Shown here piece after piece: positions 17,197 to 25,841 of a DNA stretch of 64,000 nucleotides. Source of the DNA: an uncultured Prevotellaceae bacterium. GTDB lineage: Bacteria > Bacteroidota > Bacteroidia > Bacteroidales > Bacteroidaceae. The DNA lies in contig CALBJW010000012.1 in the NCBI GenBank assembly GCA_937893145.1, forward strand, positions 1 through 64,000, read 5' to 3'. Made by a program: the position numbers and the translations under genes. Numbering within the stretch: the stretch's first letter is position 1; each line of letters starts with the position of its first letter. The notes beneath the pieces were generated by a model. That model was not told the DNA's origin and did not search any database. It worked only from the letters and a program-made list of their open reading frames with translations.

Positions 17197-18388
17197 AAGA
17201 CTGATTTGGAATTCCAAGATGCGTTCCGCAACATTGTGGATGATGCGTTTCTTACCAATAAATAAGAAGCGAATCATGTGTGTGTGTTGGGGAGGTAAGA
17301 AGTATAATTGCAATCCGAAAGCAATCACCGATGCTTTGCTGAGGAGGCAAGACGCACAAGGAATACAGATTGTTTACGCTTTCGACGAACCATCCCGATT
17401 TGCAGATATATTGCCAGAAAGAGTGCAGTCGGTTGAGATTGGTTCTCTGCAGTATTATTATCTGCTCGCCACATCACATGTTATCATTGCCAACACAAGA
17501 TTTGTTGGACTAATGTGGCCATTTGCCAAGAAGTCTTCACAGATATATATCCAAACCCAGCATGGTGGGCATGGCATAAAGAAGGTAGAACTCGATGTTC
17601 GCGATGCACTTACTGAGGAATACATCACCAATGCAATAGAAGATACAAAGAGGATGGACTTGATGCTCTCTGATTCCAGGTATTGGACCCGTGTGTATAG
17701 AACCGCTTATCAGTATGGTGGGGAAGTGCTTGAAAGTGGACTTCCAAGAAATGATGTCTTCTTTGCGGGGGATGAAGAAAAGAAAGCCCTCAAGCAAAGG
17801 GCATTAGACTATATTGTCAACCATAATTCAATCAGTAATCCACAAGAACTTTCAGAAGCAAAGTTCTTGATATATACCCCTACATTCAGGAACAATCAGC
17901 GTAGAGATGTTTATGGTTTTGATGTTGACAAGGTAGTTCGTGCATTAGAGGAAAGGTTCGGTGGAGTGTGGTATATCCTTGTCAGTTCTCATCCTAACAT
18001 GGTAGATTATTACCGAGAGGTGTATGATTTCTCCAATCCTCGACTCTTGGATGTTGGGACATACCCAGAACTGCAAGAACTGCTCGTTGTGTCGGATGCC
18101 TTAATTACCGACTACTCAAGTGCAGAGATGGATTTCTCTCTTACAGCGAGACCTGTCTTTCAGTTGATTCGTGATAGGGAAGATTATGATAGAGGCACAT
18201 ACCTCGACCCTTGTTCACTTCCGTTCCCTTACGCAGAGAACGATGATGCTTTGGTGAACAACATATTAACATTCGATGAAGAGAAGTATCATTCTGATTT
18301 GAATGACTTCAACACGAATGTGATTGGTTTGAATGAAACAGGTCATGCTGCCGATAATGTGGCAGAATGGATAATGCAACATATATAA
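17189..18388 (+). CDS. CDP-glycerol glycerophosphotransferase family protein (TagB/TagF-like)
   Basis: A 399-residue member of the Glyphos_transf family. Motifs are QTQHGGHGIKKVELD (catalytic-base histidine region), LIYTPTFRNN, VSSHPNM and LITDYSSAEMDFSLTARPV, all shared with TagF-type polymerases. The family moves glycerol-phosphate or another polyol phosphate from a CDP donor to a sugar. No tagD-like cytidylyltransferase is in the window. This enzyme would put a phosphodiester-linked substituent on the repeat unit, giving it negative charge, if the CDP donor is made elsewhere. Confidence 0.88.
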   Translation: MFERLIWNSKMRSATLWMMRFLPINKKRIMCVCWGGKKYNCNPKAITDALLRRQDAQGIQIVYAFDEPSRFADILPERVQSVEIGSLQYYYLLATSHVIIANTRFVGLMWPFAKKSSQIYIQTQHGGHGIKKVELDVRDALTEEYITNAIEDTKRMDLMLSDSRYWTRVYRTAYQYGGEVLESGLPRNDVFFAGDEEKKALKQRALDYIVNHNSISNPQELSEAKFLIYTPTFRNNQRRDVYGFDVDKVVRALEERFGGVWYILVSSHPNMVDYYREVYDFSNPRLLDVGTYPELQELLVVSDALITDYSSAEMDFSLTARPVFQLIRDREDYDRGTYLDPCSLPFPYAENDDALVNNILTFDEEKYHSDLNDFNTNVIGLNETGHAADNVAEWIMQHI

Positions 18389-18389
18389 T

Positions 18390-19553
18390 ATGAAAATAGC
18401 GATAGTTAGTTTTTTTCATGCAGAATCTTCTTTATGTCTTGCGAAGTATCTCGCAAAGGCAGGAAATGAAGTGGATTATTATTATGTTGCAGGACTCTAC
18501 CATACGGTAGATAACACACCAGGGTTTGAATATTCCAACGCAAGTCATGCCTTAGGTAACCATAAGCTGACACCGAAAGAGACACCTATTATATATGATT
18601 ATCTTAAAGGATTGCCAGTAACTCTCTACCTTACCCGCATACTTCATCATGACATGTACCCTCGTTTCAATGATGTTTTGATTAGAATACTCTTCAAACA
18701 AATCAAGAGGAAAGGGTATGATGCAATAAATGTTGTGGGACAGTATTCAAAGGTAGGTATAGCACATGAGGTGTTCAAAGGATTCAATCTTATTCAGACA
18801 TTCCACGAGTTAGGTAATCATGAAGGTGAACTTATCCCTCTGCCTACTGTGGTTCAAGCGGTAAAGGATAAGACAAAGGTCATATTACATTCTAAGGCTA
18901 CATACGAAAGGTATGTGGGCATCGAAGGTGTTGATGAGGCTAATGTCCGTATGATACCGTTTGGTAAGTTTGAGACATGTAGGATATATGCTAAAGAAAC
19001 AAATGTTTCGTTGCCCTTCACAGAAGATGTTCCAATGCTAATGTTCTATGGATATTTAGCACCATACAAGGGACTCGACATTCTTGCGGAGGCGATGGAG
19101 CATTTGAAGGATATACATGGCAAGTTTAATGTTGTGATTGCTGGTAGCGGAGAAAATGAAGATTTACATAAGTTTGAGCAATATAACAACTGTCATATCA
19201 TTCATCGGTTCCTTTCAAATGATGAGATGATGGCATTGATAAAACAATCATCTGCGATACTTCTTCCTTACAGGACCGCATCCCAAACAGGAATCATACC
19301 TACTTGCACACTCTATGGCAAACCATTCATCGCCACCAATGTAGGAGCATTCAAGGAGAATGTTCTTGATGGTGTAAATGGTCTGTTGGTAGAGAAGGAC
19401 TCGCCTGTTGCCTTTGCTGATGCTATGCGAAAGGTGATAGAGAGTCCTGAGTTGCTGAAGTCATTGAGTGATGGTGCATATCATTATGGTGAGGATGATG
19501 ACTTCTCTTGGTCTTTAATTGCTAAAAAAACTATCGAATTCTATAACTCTTAG
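18390..19553 (+). CDS. GT4-like glycosyltransferase lacking the E-x7-E pair
   Basis: A 387-residue GT-B protein starting MKIAIVSFFHAESSLCLAKY one base after the previous stop. LMFYGYLAPYKGLDILAEAM and VVIAGSGENEDLH are typical of the GT4 C-terminal domain. At the donor-site position it reads ASQTGIIPTCTLYGKP, so neither glutamate of the usual E-x7-E motif is present. This can occur in GT4 relatives but leaves activity or donor type uncertain. Its neighbours are all transferases. Confidence 0.82.
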   Translation: MKIAIVSFFHAESSLCLAKYLAKAGNEVDYYYVAGLYHTVDNTPGFEYSNASHALGNHKLTPKETPIIYDYLKGLPVTLYLTRILHHDMYPRFNDVLIRILFKQIKRKGYDAINVVGQYSKVGIAHEVFKGFNLIQTFHELGNHEGELIPLPTVVQAVKDKTKVILHSKATYERYVGIEGVDEANVRMIPFGKFETCRIYAKETNVSLPFTEDVPMLMFYGYLAPYKGLDILAEAMEHLKDIHGKFNVVIAGSGENEDLHKFEQYNNCHIIHRFLSNDEMMALIKQSSAILLPYRTASQTGIIPTCTLYGKPFIATNVGAFKENVLDGVNGLLVEKDSPVAFADAMRKVIESPELLKSLSDGAYHYGEDDDFSWSLIAKKTIEFYNS

Positions 19554-19564
19554 GAGTTTTGTGT

Positions 19565-20665
19565 ATGCGAGTATTATTTGATTTGCTACCTGTGTCATTC
19601 ACCCATCTCAATGGAGTGTTTGTTTATGCACAGCGAATACTGGACGGCTGGTATAAAGAGGGCATAAAGAATGTTGTGATACTTACAACACCAGAGCTGA
19701 AGGAGAATTTGCTCTATCCTCTCTATCCTGATTATGAATATATCACTTTGTCTGTTCCACACCAGATGCGTTACACCATGAAGTGTGTATATACAGGATG
19801 GTTAAGGAAAAGGGCGATAGACCATTCTGGTTGTGATATTGTCTTTTATCCAATGCCAGAACCATTCTATATGTTCATACCAAAGGTTCCACAGGTTTCT
19901 GTCATTCATGACATGGCAAAGGGCAAATACCATTGGTACCAGACAAAGTTGCTGATGCCTTGGCAGAGGTACTTCTGCAAGAAACTCATTGCAATCAGCA
20001 ATTTCACCAAAGGGGAGGCAAAGAAAGAGTACTTCTGGTTGAAGGACAGTAAGGTGGAAGTGATTTATAATGCCGTACCATATACCTCAACCGTCTATCC
20101 TCGTATTCTTGAAGGAGAATACATCTTAAATGTCAACACCCTGCATAAATACAAGAATGCCGACACGCTTGTTAAGGCTTTTGGACTCATAAAGGATAAG
20201 ACTTCCGCAAAACTTGTTCTTGTCGGTTCGGATGTTTGTGGTCGTTGGGCTGAATTGGAGAGCATTGCAAAGGAATATGGAGTGCTTGACCGCCTTGTTC
20301 ATCTGCAAAACCTTTCGGATGAAGATTTGATTTCTTTGTTCCAACACGCATCACTCTTCGTTACTCCATCCACAATGGAAGGTTTTGGACAGACTCCTAT
20401 TGAGGCTGGCATATACCGATGTCCTGTCATCTCGTCTCGTTGTGCTTCATTGCCAGAGGCAACCATCGAGATGGTGAACTATTATGAACCTGTTTATTCT
20501 GCAGAGAATCTTGCAAAGAAGATGGAGGAAGTGCTTGCAAACAAAGATAATGCTGTCGAACTCCAGCAGATTTCTGAAGTCTATAAGGATTCGTATGGCA
20601 TACGAAAGCAGAGTCTTAAAGTGTATCAGTTATTATACAATACAGTAATGAATCGCCATTCATAA
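19565..20665 (+). CDS. GT4 family glycosyltransferase
   Basis: Start ATG 19565 (MRVLFDLLPVSFTHLNG) is preceded by AGGAG at 19552-19556 with good spacing. An in-frame TTG six bases earlier is rejected. The 366-residue GT-B enzyme shows ILNVNTLHKYKNADTLVKAF in the donor domain and the E-x7-E motif in STMEGFGQTPIEAGIYRCPV. It is the last gene of the first closely packed block. A 367-base non-coding stretch rich in repeats follows, so it may end a transcriptional or recombinational module. Confidence 0.88.
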   Translation: MRVLFDLLPVSFTHLNGVFVYAQRILDGWYKEGIKNVVILTTPELKENLLYPLYPDYEYITLSVPHQMRYTMKCVYTGWLRKRAIDHSGCDIVFYPMPEPFYMFIPKVPQVSVIHDMAKGKYHWYQTKLLMPWQRYFCKKLIAISNFTKGEAKKEYFWLKDSKVEVIYNAVPYTSTVYPRILEGEYILNVNTLHKYKNADTLVKAFGLIKDKTSAKLVLVGSDVCGRWAELESIAKEYGVLDRLVHLQNLSDEDLISLFQHASLFVTPSTMEGFGQTPIEAGIYRCPVISSRCASLPEATIEMVNYYEPVYSAENLAKKMEEVLANKDNAVELQQISEVYKDSYGIRKQSLKVYQLLYNTVMNRHS

Positions 20666-20679
20666 AGAAGAGTTGATAA

Positions 20680-20780
20680 AAACATACGGTTGATTGATGC
20701 AAAACATACGGTCGAATGACCTCATTCTTGCGGTCGATTGATGCAAAACATGCAGAGGTTTGATGCAAAACCTCTATAGG
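20680..20780 (+). repeat. REP-like element with direct repeats and a terminator-like hairpin
   Basis: GATTGATGCAAAACAT occurs at 20692-20707 and 20736-20751, and AAAACATACGGTCGAATGA at 20701-20719. The latter 19-mer recurs exactly at 45692-45710 in the same orientation. The block ends with AGAGGTTT (20754-20761) pairing with AAACCTCT (20768-20775), followed by a T-run (20781-20785), which could terminate transcription after the GT4 gene. This is probably a dispersed repeat of this genome. Confidence 0.7.
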
Positions 20781-20824
20781 TTTTTAAGAATAATAATATA
20801 GTTTCGTGTAGAAAATATTCCTCA

Positions 20825-21035
20825 AACATCCACCATCCACCCAAATTGGGGTTAATTAACTGATTTATAAGCTAAAACCTATGGGTGGATGTTTGTCCAA
20901 CATCCACCCAACATCCACCCAATTTCTTTCTGGGTGGATGTAGGTGGAAGTTAGGTGGATGTTTAAGCAACATCCACCTCGTGATTTTCTCTTGAAAATC
21001 ATGTACTTAAATGCTGCTTGGGTGGAAGGTGGATG
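20825..21035. repeat. Cluster of GGTGGATG motifs in both orientations
   Basis: About ten copies of GGTGGATG or its complement CATCCACC lie in 210 bases. Three adjacent pairs can form hairpins: 20883-20891 with 20901-20909, 20912-20920 with 20932-20940, and 20953-20961 with 20971-20979, each with 9-bp perfect stems and 9-11 base loops. The last motif, GGGTGGAAGGTGGATG (21020-21035), contains both a ribosome-site-like GGAAGG and the ATG of the next gene. Units and spacing are too irregular for a CRISPR array. Confidence 0.8.
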
Positions 21036-22205
21036 TTTGAACTGAAAATAGTTAGTTTTTCCGTGAGATATAATTTCCAGTTTATTGATAAAGTAATAAA
21101 AGAAGCAACGGAGAAGGAGGCGATGATTGAAAGACGAAAGGATATGTCGCTTTCTTTTTCCGAATACGATGACTCTTTTGTCTTGCCATCAAAAGACTTA
21201 TGGGTAAATGGAATGTGTCTGGGCGGTGTTGTGGATAAAGACAAGTGTTTTGTTATGTCGTCTGCTTGGCACGAAGGAGCACGATGTGACAAATACGACT
21301 TTGCAGAAGATGAGGTGGAGGTTAGAGATGAAAGAGTCATTTATCTTGGTTTCTTAAACTCTTGCTGGGGACATGCCATAACAGACAATCTTAAAAAACT
21401 GTGGTTTGTAGGAACGGACAGTTATAAAGAACTCATTGAGAAAGGCTACAAGGTAGTTTATATAACAGAAGACAACAAGTCCATGCCTAAATATGTGTGG
21501 CGATTGTTTGAATTGTGTGGTGTTGATTGCTCTAAGTTTGAACATATAGTCAAGGTTACTCGTTTCAAGAATGTAGTTGTGCCGGACAACTCTTTCATTG
21601 CTGATAATGGGGAACGCTATTATACAGATGAGTATAAGCGTACAATAGATGTGATGAAGAGTAATGCGGCATTGAATACTGAGTATAAGGGCAAGAAAAT
21701 ATATTTTTCAAGAACAGGCACTCAGACATGGAGGGAAACAGGCGAGAAGACAATAGAGAAAGTGTTTGAGTCCCTTGGATATGTTGTTCTTCATCCGGAG
21801 CGTTTTTCTGTTGACACACAGATATCCATTGTCTCATCGTGCAAGGCATTTGCTTCCACAGAAGGCTCCATTTCTCACAATGCTGTGTTCTGTGCTCCTA
21901 ACACTCCAGTAACAATTATCCGAAAGGTGCATGATGTGAATAAATACCAGATGGCTCTTAATGCGGTGGCCGATGTAGATGTCACTTACATTGATGCCCA
22001 TCATTCGATAAATGCGCAGGAAGGTTCACCTTGGGTTGGTCCTTTTTATTTGTGTGTGAATCGAAATGTGGAGAGATATGTTGGGCATAGAATCATGCGT
22101 CTTCCTCTGCAGATGCGTTGCTCATGGTGGAATTACTATTTGTCAAAGTATCAATTGTACAATAGGATATGTAATAAAATCAAGAGAACTCTGCACAGAG
22201 AGTAG
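21033..22205 (+). CDS. GT61 family glycosyltransferase (DUF563)
   Basis: A 390-residue protein from ATG 21033 (MFELKIVSFSVRYNF). An in-frame TTG at 21018 lies inside the repeat and is not needed. LGFLNSCWGHAITDNLKKLW and the C-terminal FASTEGSISHNAVFCAPNTP are the hallmarks of GT61, which includes bacterial capsule transferases and plant xylosyltransferases. Its start codon is part of the GGTGGATG repeat cluster, so the repeat has apparently been co-opted as translation-initiation sequence. It opens the second block of the locus. Confidence 0.85.
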   Translation: MFELKIVSFSVRYNFQFIDKVIKEATEKEAMIERRKDMSLSFSEYDDSFVLPSKDLWVNGMCLGGVVDKDKCFVMSSAWHEGARCDKYDFAEDEVEVRDERVIYLGFLNSCWGHAITDNLKKLWFVGTDSYKELIEKGYKVVYITEDNKSMPKYVWRLFELCGVDCSKFEHIVKVTRFKNVVVPDNSFIADNGERYYTDEYKRTIDVMKSNAALNTEYKGKKIYFSRTGTQTWRETGEKTIEKVFESLGYVVLHPERFSVDTQISIVSSCKAFASTEGSISHNAVFCAPNTPVTIIRKVHDVNKYQMALNAVADVDVTYIDAHHSINAQEGSPWVGPFYLCVNRNVERYVGHRIMRLPLQMRCSWWNYYLSKYQLYNRICNKIKRTLHRE

Positions 22206-22237
22206 TTGCTCCAATGAAAAATGATTAAGAACATATA

Positions 22238-23257
22238 ATGCAAGATATAGTTAAGAAAGAACGAAAGATTTATATTGATGCAATAAAGGGATTGGGCATA
22301 ATCCTTGTGTTATTGTTTCATGGTAATGTGAATACAGGTTATCTCGCTTACCTGAGCATTGGATATATGTCTATGTTTTTTGTTGCATCGGGATACACAT
22401 ACAAACCTGCAAAGACACTGGGCGAAGAGATAAAGAAGAAGGGCAAAAGGTTGTTCATCCCATATATCGTTTATGGCTTGTTCAGCGTGGCTTTGTTTTC
22501 TGCTATGGAACTCATTCATGGCGAATGGTCCAACTTCTTTCAGCGGTTAGCAGGATTATTGTACTCCCGCTTCTTCATCTATCCTAATGGCCCAGTGGAA
22601 GATAGTGTGGCAATGTTAGGACTGACAGGTAATCCTCCATTGTGGTTTTTGACAGCAATGTTTTCAGCAATAGTCTTGGCTTATGTATTAAGTAAAACAA
22701 GATATAAGGTCTTGTTTGTTGTGATATTTGTCACCTTGTCAGTTGCTTTATCGTTCACACATTTCCTTCTGCCTTGGAGTTTGGATACAGCATTTATCTT
22801 CGCCTTGTTTATTCTTTTCGGAATGAACAGGAAGTACGGCATAGATAATGTATGGAAGTTCGTTATTGGTATTGCCTTGTTTGCTGTTCTTGCAGTGTAT
22901 AATAGTTCGGTGAACATCTCAATCCGCGAGTATGGACAGAATGGAGTGTTGAGCATATTCCTATTCTTTATTATTGGTGTGCTGCAAACAGAATGCATAT
23001 CATATTGCTTGCAAAAGATTGAGCGTTTATGGTTGACCAAAGTGTTGGCATATCTCGGAAGAATATCACTCACCATCATGTGCCTACACTTACCAATATT
23101 GACTAAGCTTGATCCTTATTTCTTCAGGGTGATGAGTGGAGTGCCAGACCAGGTTGTACATCTCTTGCTGATAGCATTCACATTAGGCGTGTGTGTCTTG
23201 TTTGCTATGTTCTGCAACAAGTATAAGAGTAAGTTCCCATTGTTGAAGTGGCTTTGA
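22238..23257 (+). CDS. Acyltransferase-3 family membrane protein (OafA-like)
   Basis: A 339-residue integral membrane protein with about ten hydrophobic segments. The first segment contains YIDAIKGLGIILVLLFHG, with the conserved histidine of the family, and RLFIPYIVYG follows the second or third helix. Members transfer acetyl or other acyl groups from the cytoplasm to sugars of exported polysaccharides. There is no fused SGNH domain. One of two such proteins in the locus (the other at 23986), so two different O-acylations are likely. Confidence 0.88.
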   Translation: MQDIVKKERKIYIDAIKGLGIILVLLFHGNVNTGYLAYLSIGYMSMFFVASGYTYKPAKTLGEEIKKKGKRLFIPYIVYGLFSVALFSAMELIHGEWSNFFQRLAGLLYSRFFIYPNGPVEDSVAMLGLTGNPPLWFLTAMFSAIVLAYVLSKTRYKVLFVVIFVTLSVALSFTHFLLPWSLDTAFIFALFILFGMNRKYGIDNVWKFVIGIALFAVLAVYNSSVNISIREYGQNGVLSIFLFFIIGVLQTECISYCLQKIERLWLTKVLAYLGRISLTIMCLHLPILTKLDPYFFRVMSGVPDQVVHLLLIAFTLGVCVLFAMFCNKYKSKFPLLKWL

Positions 23258-23258
23258 T

Positions 23259-23975
23259 ATGGAATGTCCAAAAGTTTCGATAATAACCGTTTGCTATAAT
23301 GCTGCGAGTGTGCTGGAGGTGACTATGCAGAGTGTGTTGAACCAGACATACTCAAACCTAGAATATATCATCATAGATGGTGGCAGCAAAGATGATACAG
23401 TAGACATTGTCAGTAAGTATCGCAGCAGGATTGCGGTTTATGTGAGCGAACCAGACAAAGGTATCTATGATGCAATGAATAAGGGGCTGAAACATGCTAC
23501 TGGTGAATGGATAAACTTCATGAATGCAGGCGACACCTTCCATGATGAGAGGGTGCTGGAGGATGTTTTTGGAGACAGTTCTCCATTCGCAGACAAGCTC
23601 CATTCGCTCAAGATTATTGGTGGTAATACAAATAATGTTCATGCCGATCATTCGTGGATACACAAGGCTGAACCTGCAGAGGTCATTCCAAACAGAATAC
23701 CATTCAGTCATCAGGCTTGCTTCGTAAGACCACCTTTCTCTTTCGACTTGAAATACAAGTTGGCAGCCGACTACAAGGTACTTTACGACACATATTATAA
23801 TTATGGAAAGGAATCTATTGCCATCATCGACCGCATCATTGCAGACTACATGAAGGAGGGAAGTTTCTCGACCGACAATTATCGTAAGTGCAAGCACGAT
23901 TATCTCATCATACAATCTTCCCATCCATCGTGGGTTTGGTTTAAGGAAGTGATAAAGTATATTCTACATTATTAG
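23259..23975 (+). CDS. GT2 family glycosyltransferase (WcaA-like)
   Basis: A 238-residue GT-A transferase starting one base after the previous stop. VSIITVCYNAA, IIIDGGSKDDT and NAGD are the nucleotide and metal motifs. SEPDKGIYDAMNKGLKHATG is shared with the proteins at 2088 and 14310. It is the shortest of the three and stops soon after the acceptor domain. It is sandwiched between two acyltransferase-3 genes, which suggests it acts on the residue that is acylated. Confidence 0.87.
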   Translation: MECPKVSIITVCYNAASVLEVTMQSVLNQTYSNLEYIIIDGGSKDDTVDIVSKYRSRIAVYVSEPDKGIYDAMNKGLKHATGEWINFMNAGDTFHDERVLEDVFGDSSPFADKLHSLKIIGGNTNNVHADHSWIHKAEPAEVIPNRIPFSHQACFVRPPFSFDLKYKLAADYKVLYDTYYNYGKESIAIIDRIIADYMKEGSFSTDNYRKCKHDYLIIQSSHPSWVWFKEVIKYILHY

Positions 23976-23985
23976 TTTGTTTCTT

Positions 23986-25026
23986 ATGTTAATAATCCTA
24001 TTGTTAGATATATTGTTAGCCTTTGCTGCTTTCATCATTCTTCTGAAGCAAAAGGGAACGCCGAATTTGTTGTCCTTTGATTTGGATGTGACGAAGCAGA
24101 CAAAGGGTTTGATGGCAATATTGATTGTTCTTTGTCATTTAGGAGTTTTCTCAAATGACAAGATGCCGATGGGAGGACGTTTCGTGGCACTTGGTCTTCC
24201 TGTTGTAACGATATTCTTCTTTATTTCAGGATATGGACTGATGTTTTCTTATGCGAAGAAGGGCAAGCAGTATCTCGACTCATTCTTCTCAAGACGATTG
24301 CCACGACTCCTTGTTCCGCTTGTTCTGGTTACGGTGATAGGACTGCTGATAGGACTCATGATAGGTAAACCACTTCCTACACTTGAAGAGACATGGCAAG
24401 AGTTTCTTCATAACTCACCACTTCTGCTGTTCTCCTGGTTCGTATATGCTTTGTTGGCATCATACATAGCCTTTTATGTTGCATTCCGATTCTGCCCGAA
24501 CAAAGTTATTGCTGTTTCAGTTGTGGCCCTTCTCGCCATTGCTTTAATCGTCTTTTTCACTTCGACAGATACCTTCCCTTTCACGAGAGCAACTATTTTC
24601 GGTTTTCCATTAGGTGCAATATATTATAATGTTGAGGGTAGGGTAAAGGAGTTCCTTTCGCGAAGCAAAGCAAATGCTACGCTCGCCTATGCTTTGACAT
24701 TATTTGTACCTATTGCACTTCTTGTATTCATGAAGGCAACACAAGCAGAAGAGGACCCTGAGACATTGGTCGGTCGTCTGGTGGTGTATATTTCGCCAAT
24801 CATATTCGTGTTGAGCACATACCTTGTGAGATTGCCAAAACCTTTTGCTCTCATTGCCAGCAGTCTTGGTGCCATATCTTATGAGATATACCTTGTGCAT
24901 GGTGTGGTCTTCGAACATTACATAGGTGCTTCATGGAACATTGCATACCAGTTTGCCTATGTATTTGCTTCTGTTTTCATAGGAGCAGTTATTGTTAATC
25001 AGTTAGTGTCCCGACTCATCAAATGA
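23986..25026 (+). CDS. Acyltransferase-3 family membrane protein
   Basis: From ATG 23986 (MLIILLLDILLAF) this is a 346-residue multi-pass protein. A TTG nine bases earlier is less likely. TKGLMAILIVLCHLGVF carries the conserved histidine and FFISGYGLMFSY and RRLPRLLVPL follow, as in OafA/NodX relatives. An extra N-terminal hydrophobic helix precedes the family core. It overlaps the fucosyltransferase gene by the four bases ATGA and should O-acylate a sugar of the polymer. Confidence 0.87.
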   Translation: MLIILLLDILLAFAAFIILLKQKGTPNLLSFDLDVTKQTKGLMAILIVLCHLGVFSNDKMPMGGRFVALGLPVVTIFFFISGYGLMFSYAKKGKQYLDSFFSRRLPRLLVPLVLVTVIGLLIGLMIGKPLPTLEETWQEFLHNSPLLLFSWFVYALLASYIAFYVAFRFCPNKVIAVSVVALLAIALIVFFTSTDTFPFTRATIFGFPLGAIYYNVEGRVKEFLSRSKANATLAYALTLFVPIALLVFMKATQAEEDPETLVGRLVVYISPIIFVLSTYLVRLPKPFALIASSLGAISYEIYLVHGVVFEHYIGASWNIAYQFAYVFASVFIGAVIVNQLVSRLIK

Positions 25027-25823
25027 AAATAGTTCTTTATACCGCAGGTTTAGGAAACCAGATTTTCCAGTATTTCTTCTCGTTATGGTTGGGGAAGAAG
25101 TACCCACGCGAGAAAGTGTATGGAGTTTATGACCCTGCAATCTTGGCAAATCATAACGGACTTGAGGTTGACAGAGTATTTGACATAACTCTTCCGCCTA
25201 CTAATAAGTTTGTTTATGTCATAGAACGATTGTTGCGTGCCTGGTATAAGAGAACCAAGAACGAATGTTTCAGTTCGCATGACGATTGGCACAAGAACAC
25301 CCTGTATTATGAGGGCTATTGGCACGACAGGAACCTATTTTGTGACTTTGCTTCTCAGTTGAAGTTTCGAGAACCTGTACTGAGCGAAGATAACGGTCGT
25401 GTGCTGGAACAGATACAGAACACCAATTCTGTGTTTATTCATGTGCGAAGAGGTGATTATCTGAAACCAGAGTTCAGAGATGCGTTCTCTCATTCGTGTC
25501 CTGTGTCCTATTATGAGAATGCAATACAGATGGTTGCAGACAAGATGACAGATGTGCATTATTTTGTGTTCTCCGATGATATTGATTGGGTTCGTCAGTC
25601 AATAAATATTCCAAATGCTACATTCGTCGATTGGAATAGAGGTGCTGATAGTTTTATGGATATGTACCTCATGTCACATTGCAAAGGTGCAATCATAGCA
25701 AACAGTTCGTTTAGTTTCTGGGGTGCTATGCTTGGTGAAAAGAAGTCACTTGTCATCAAACCAAAGCGTTGGATTGGGGATGAAATACCTCCTATCTTCC
25801 CAGATGAATGGATGTCGTTGTAG
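25023..25823 (+). CDS. GT11 family alpha-1,2-fucosyltransferase-like protein
   Basis: A 266-residue enzyme whose N-terminus GLGNQIFQYFFSLWLGKKYP, central VFIHVRRGDYL and C-terminal ANSSFSFWGAMLG are the three motifs of GT11. HVRRGDY binds GDP of GDP-fucose in this family. Thus fucose (or a related deoxyhexose) in alpha-1,2 linkage is expected. GDP-fucose synthesis genes are not in the window. An alpha-1,2-fucose cap on a gut or oral bacterial capsule would mimic host glycans. Start overlaps the previous stop (ATGA). Confidence 0.9.
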   Translation: MKIVLYTAGLGNQIFQYFFSLWLGKKYPREKVYGVYDPAILANHNGLEVDRVFDITLPPTNKFVYVIERLLRAWYKRTKNECFSSHDDWHKNTLYYEGYWHDRNLFCDFASQLKFREPVLSEDNGRVLEQIQNTNSVFIHVRRGDYLKPEFRDAFSHSCPVSYYENAIQMVADKMTDVHYFVFSDDIDWVRQSINIPNATFVDWNRGADSFMDMYLMSHCKGAIIANSSFSFWGAMLGEKKSLVIKPKRWIGDEIPPIFPDEWMSL

Positions 25824-25841
25824 TGCAAAAACGAAAGAACC

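Noticed and set aside
20825..21035. CRISPR array
   Set aside because: Repeat units are only 8-10 bases, occur in both orientations, spacers are of irregular length, and no cas gene is near.
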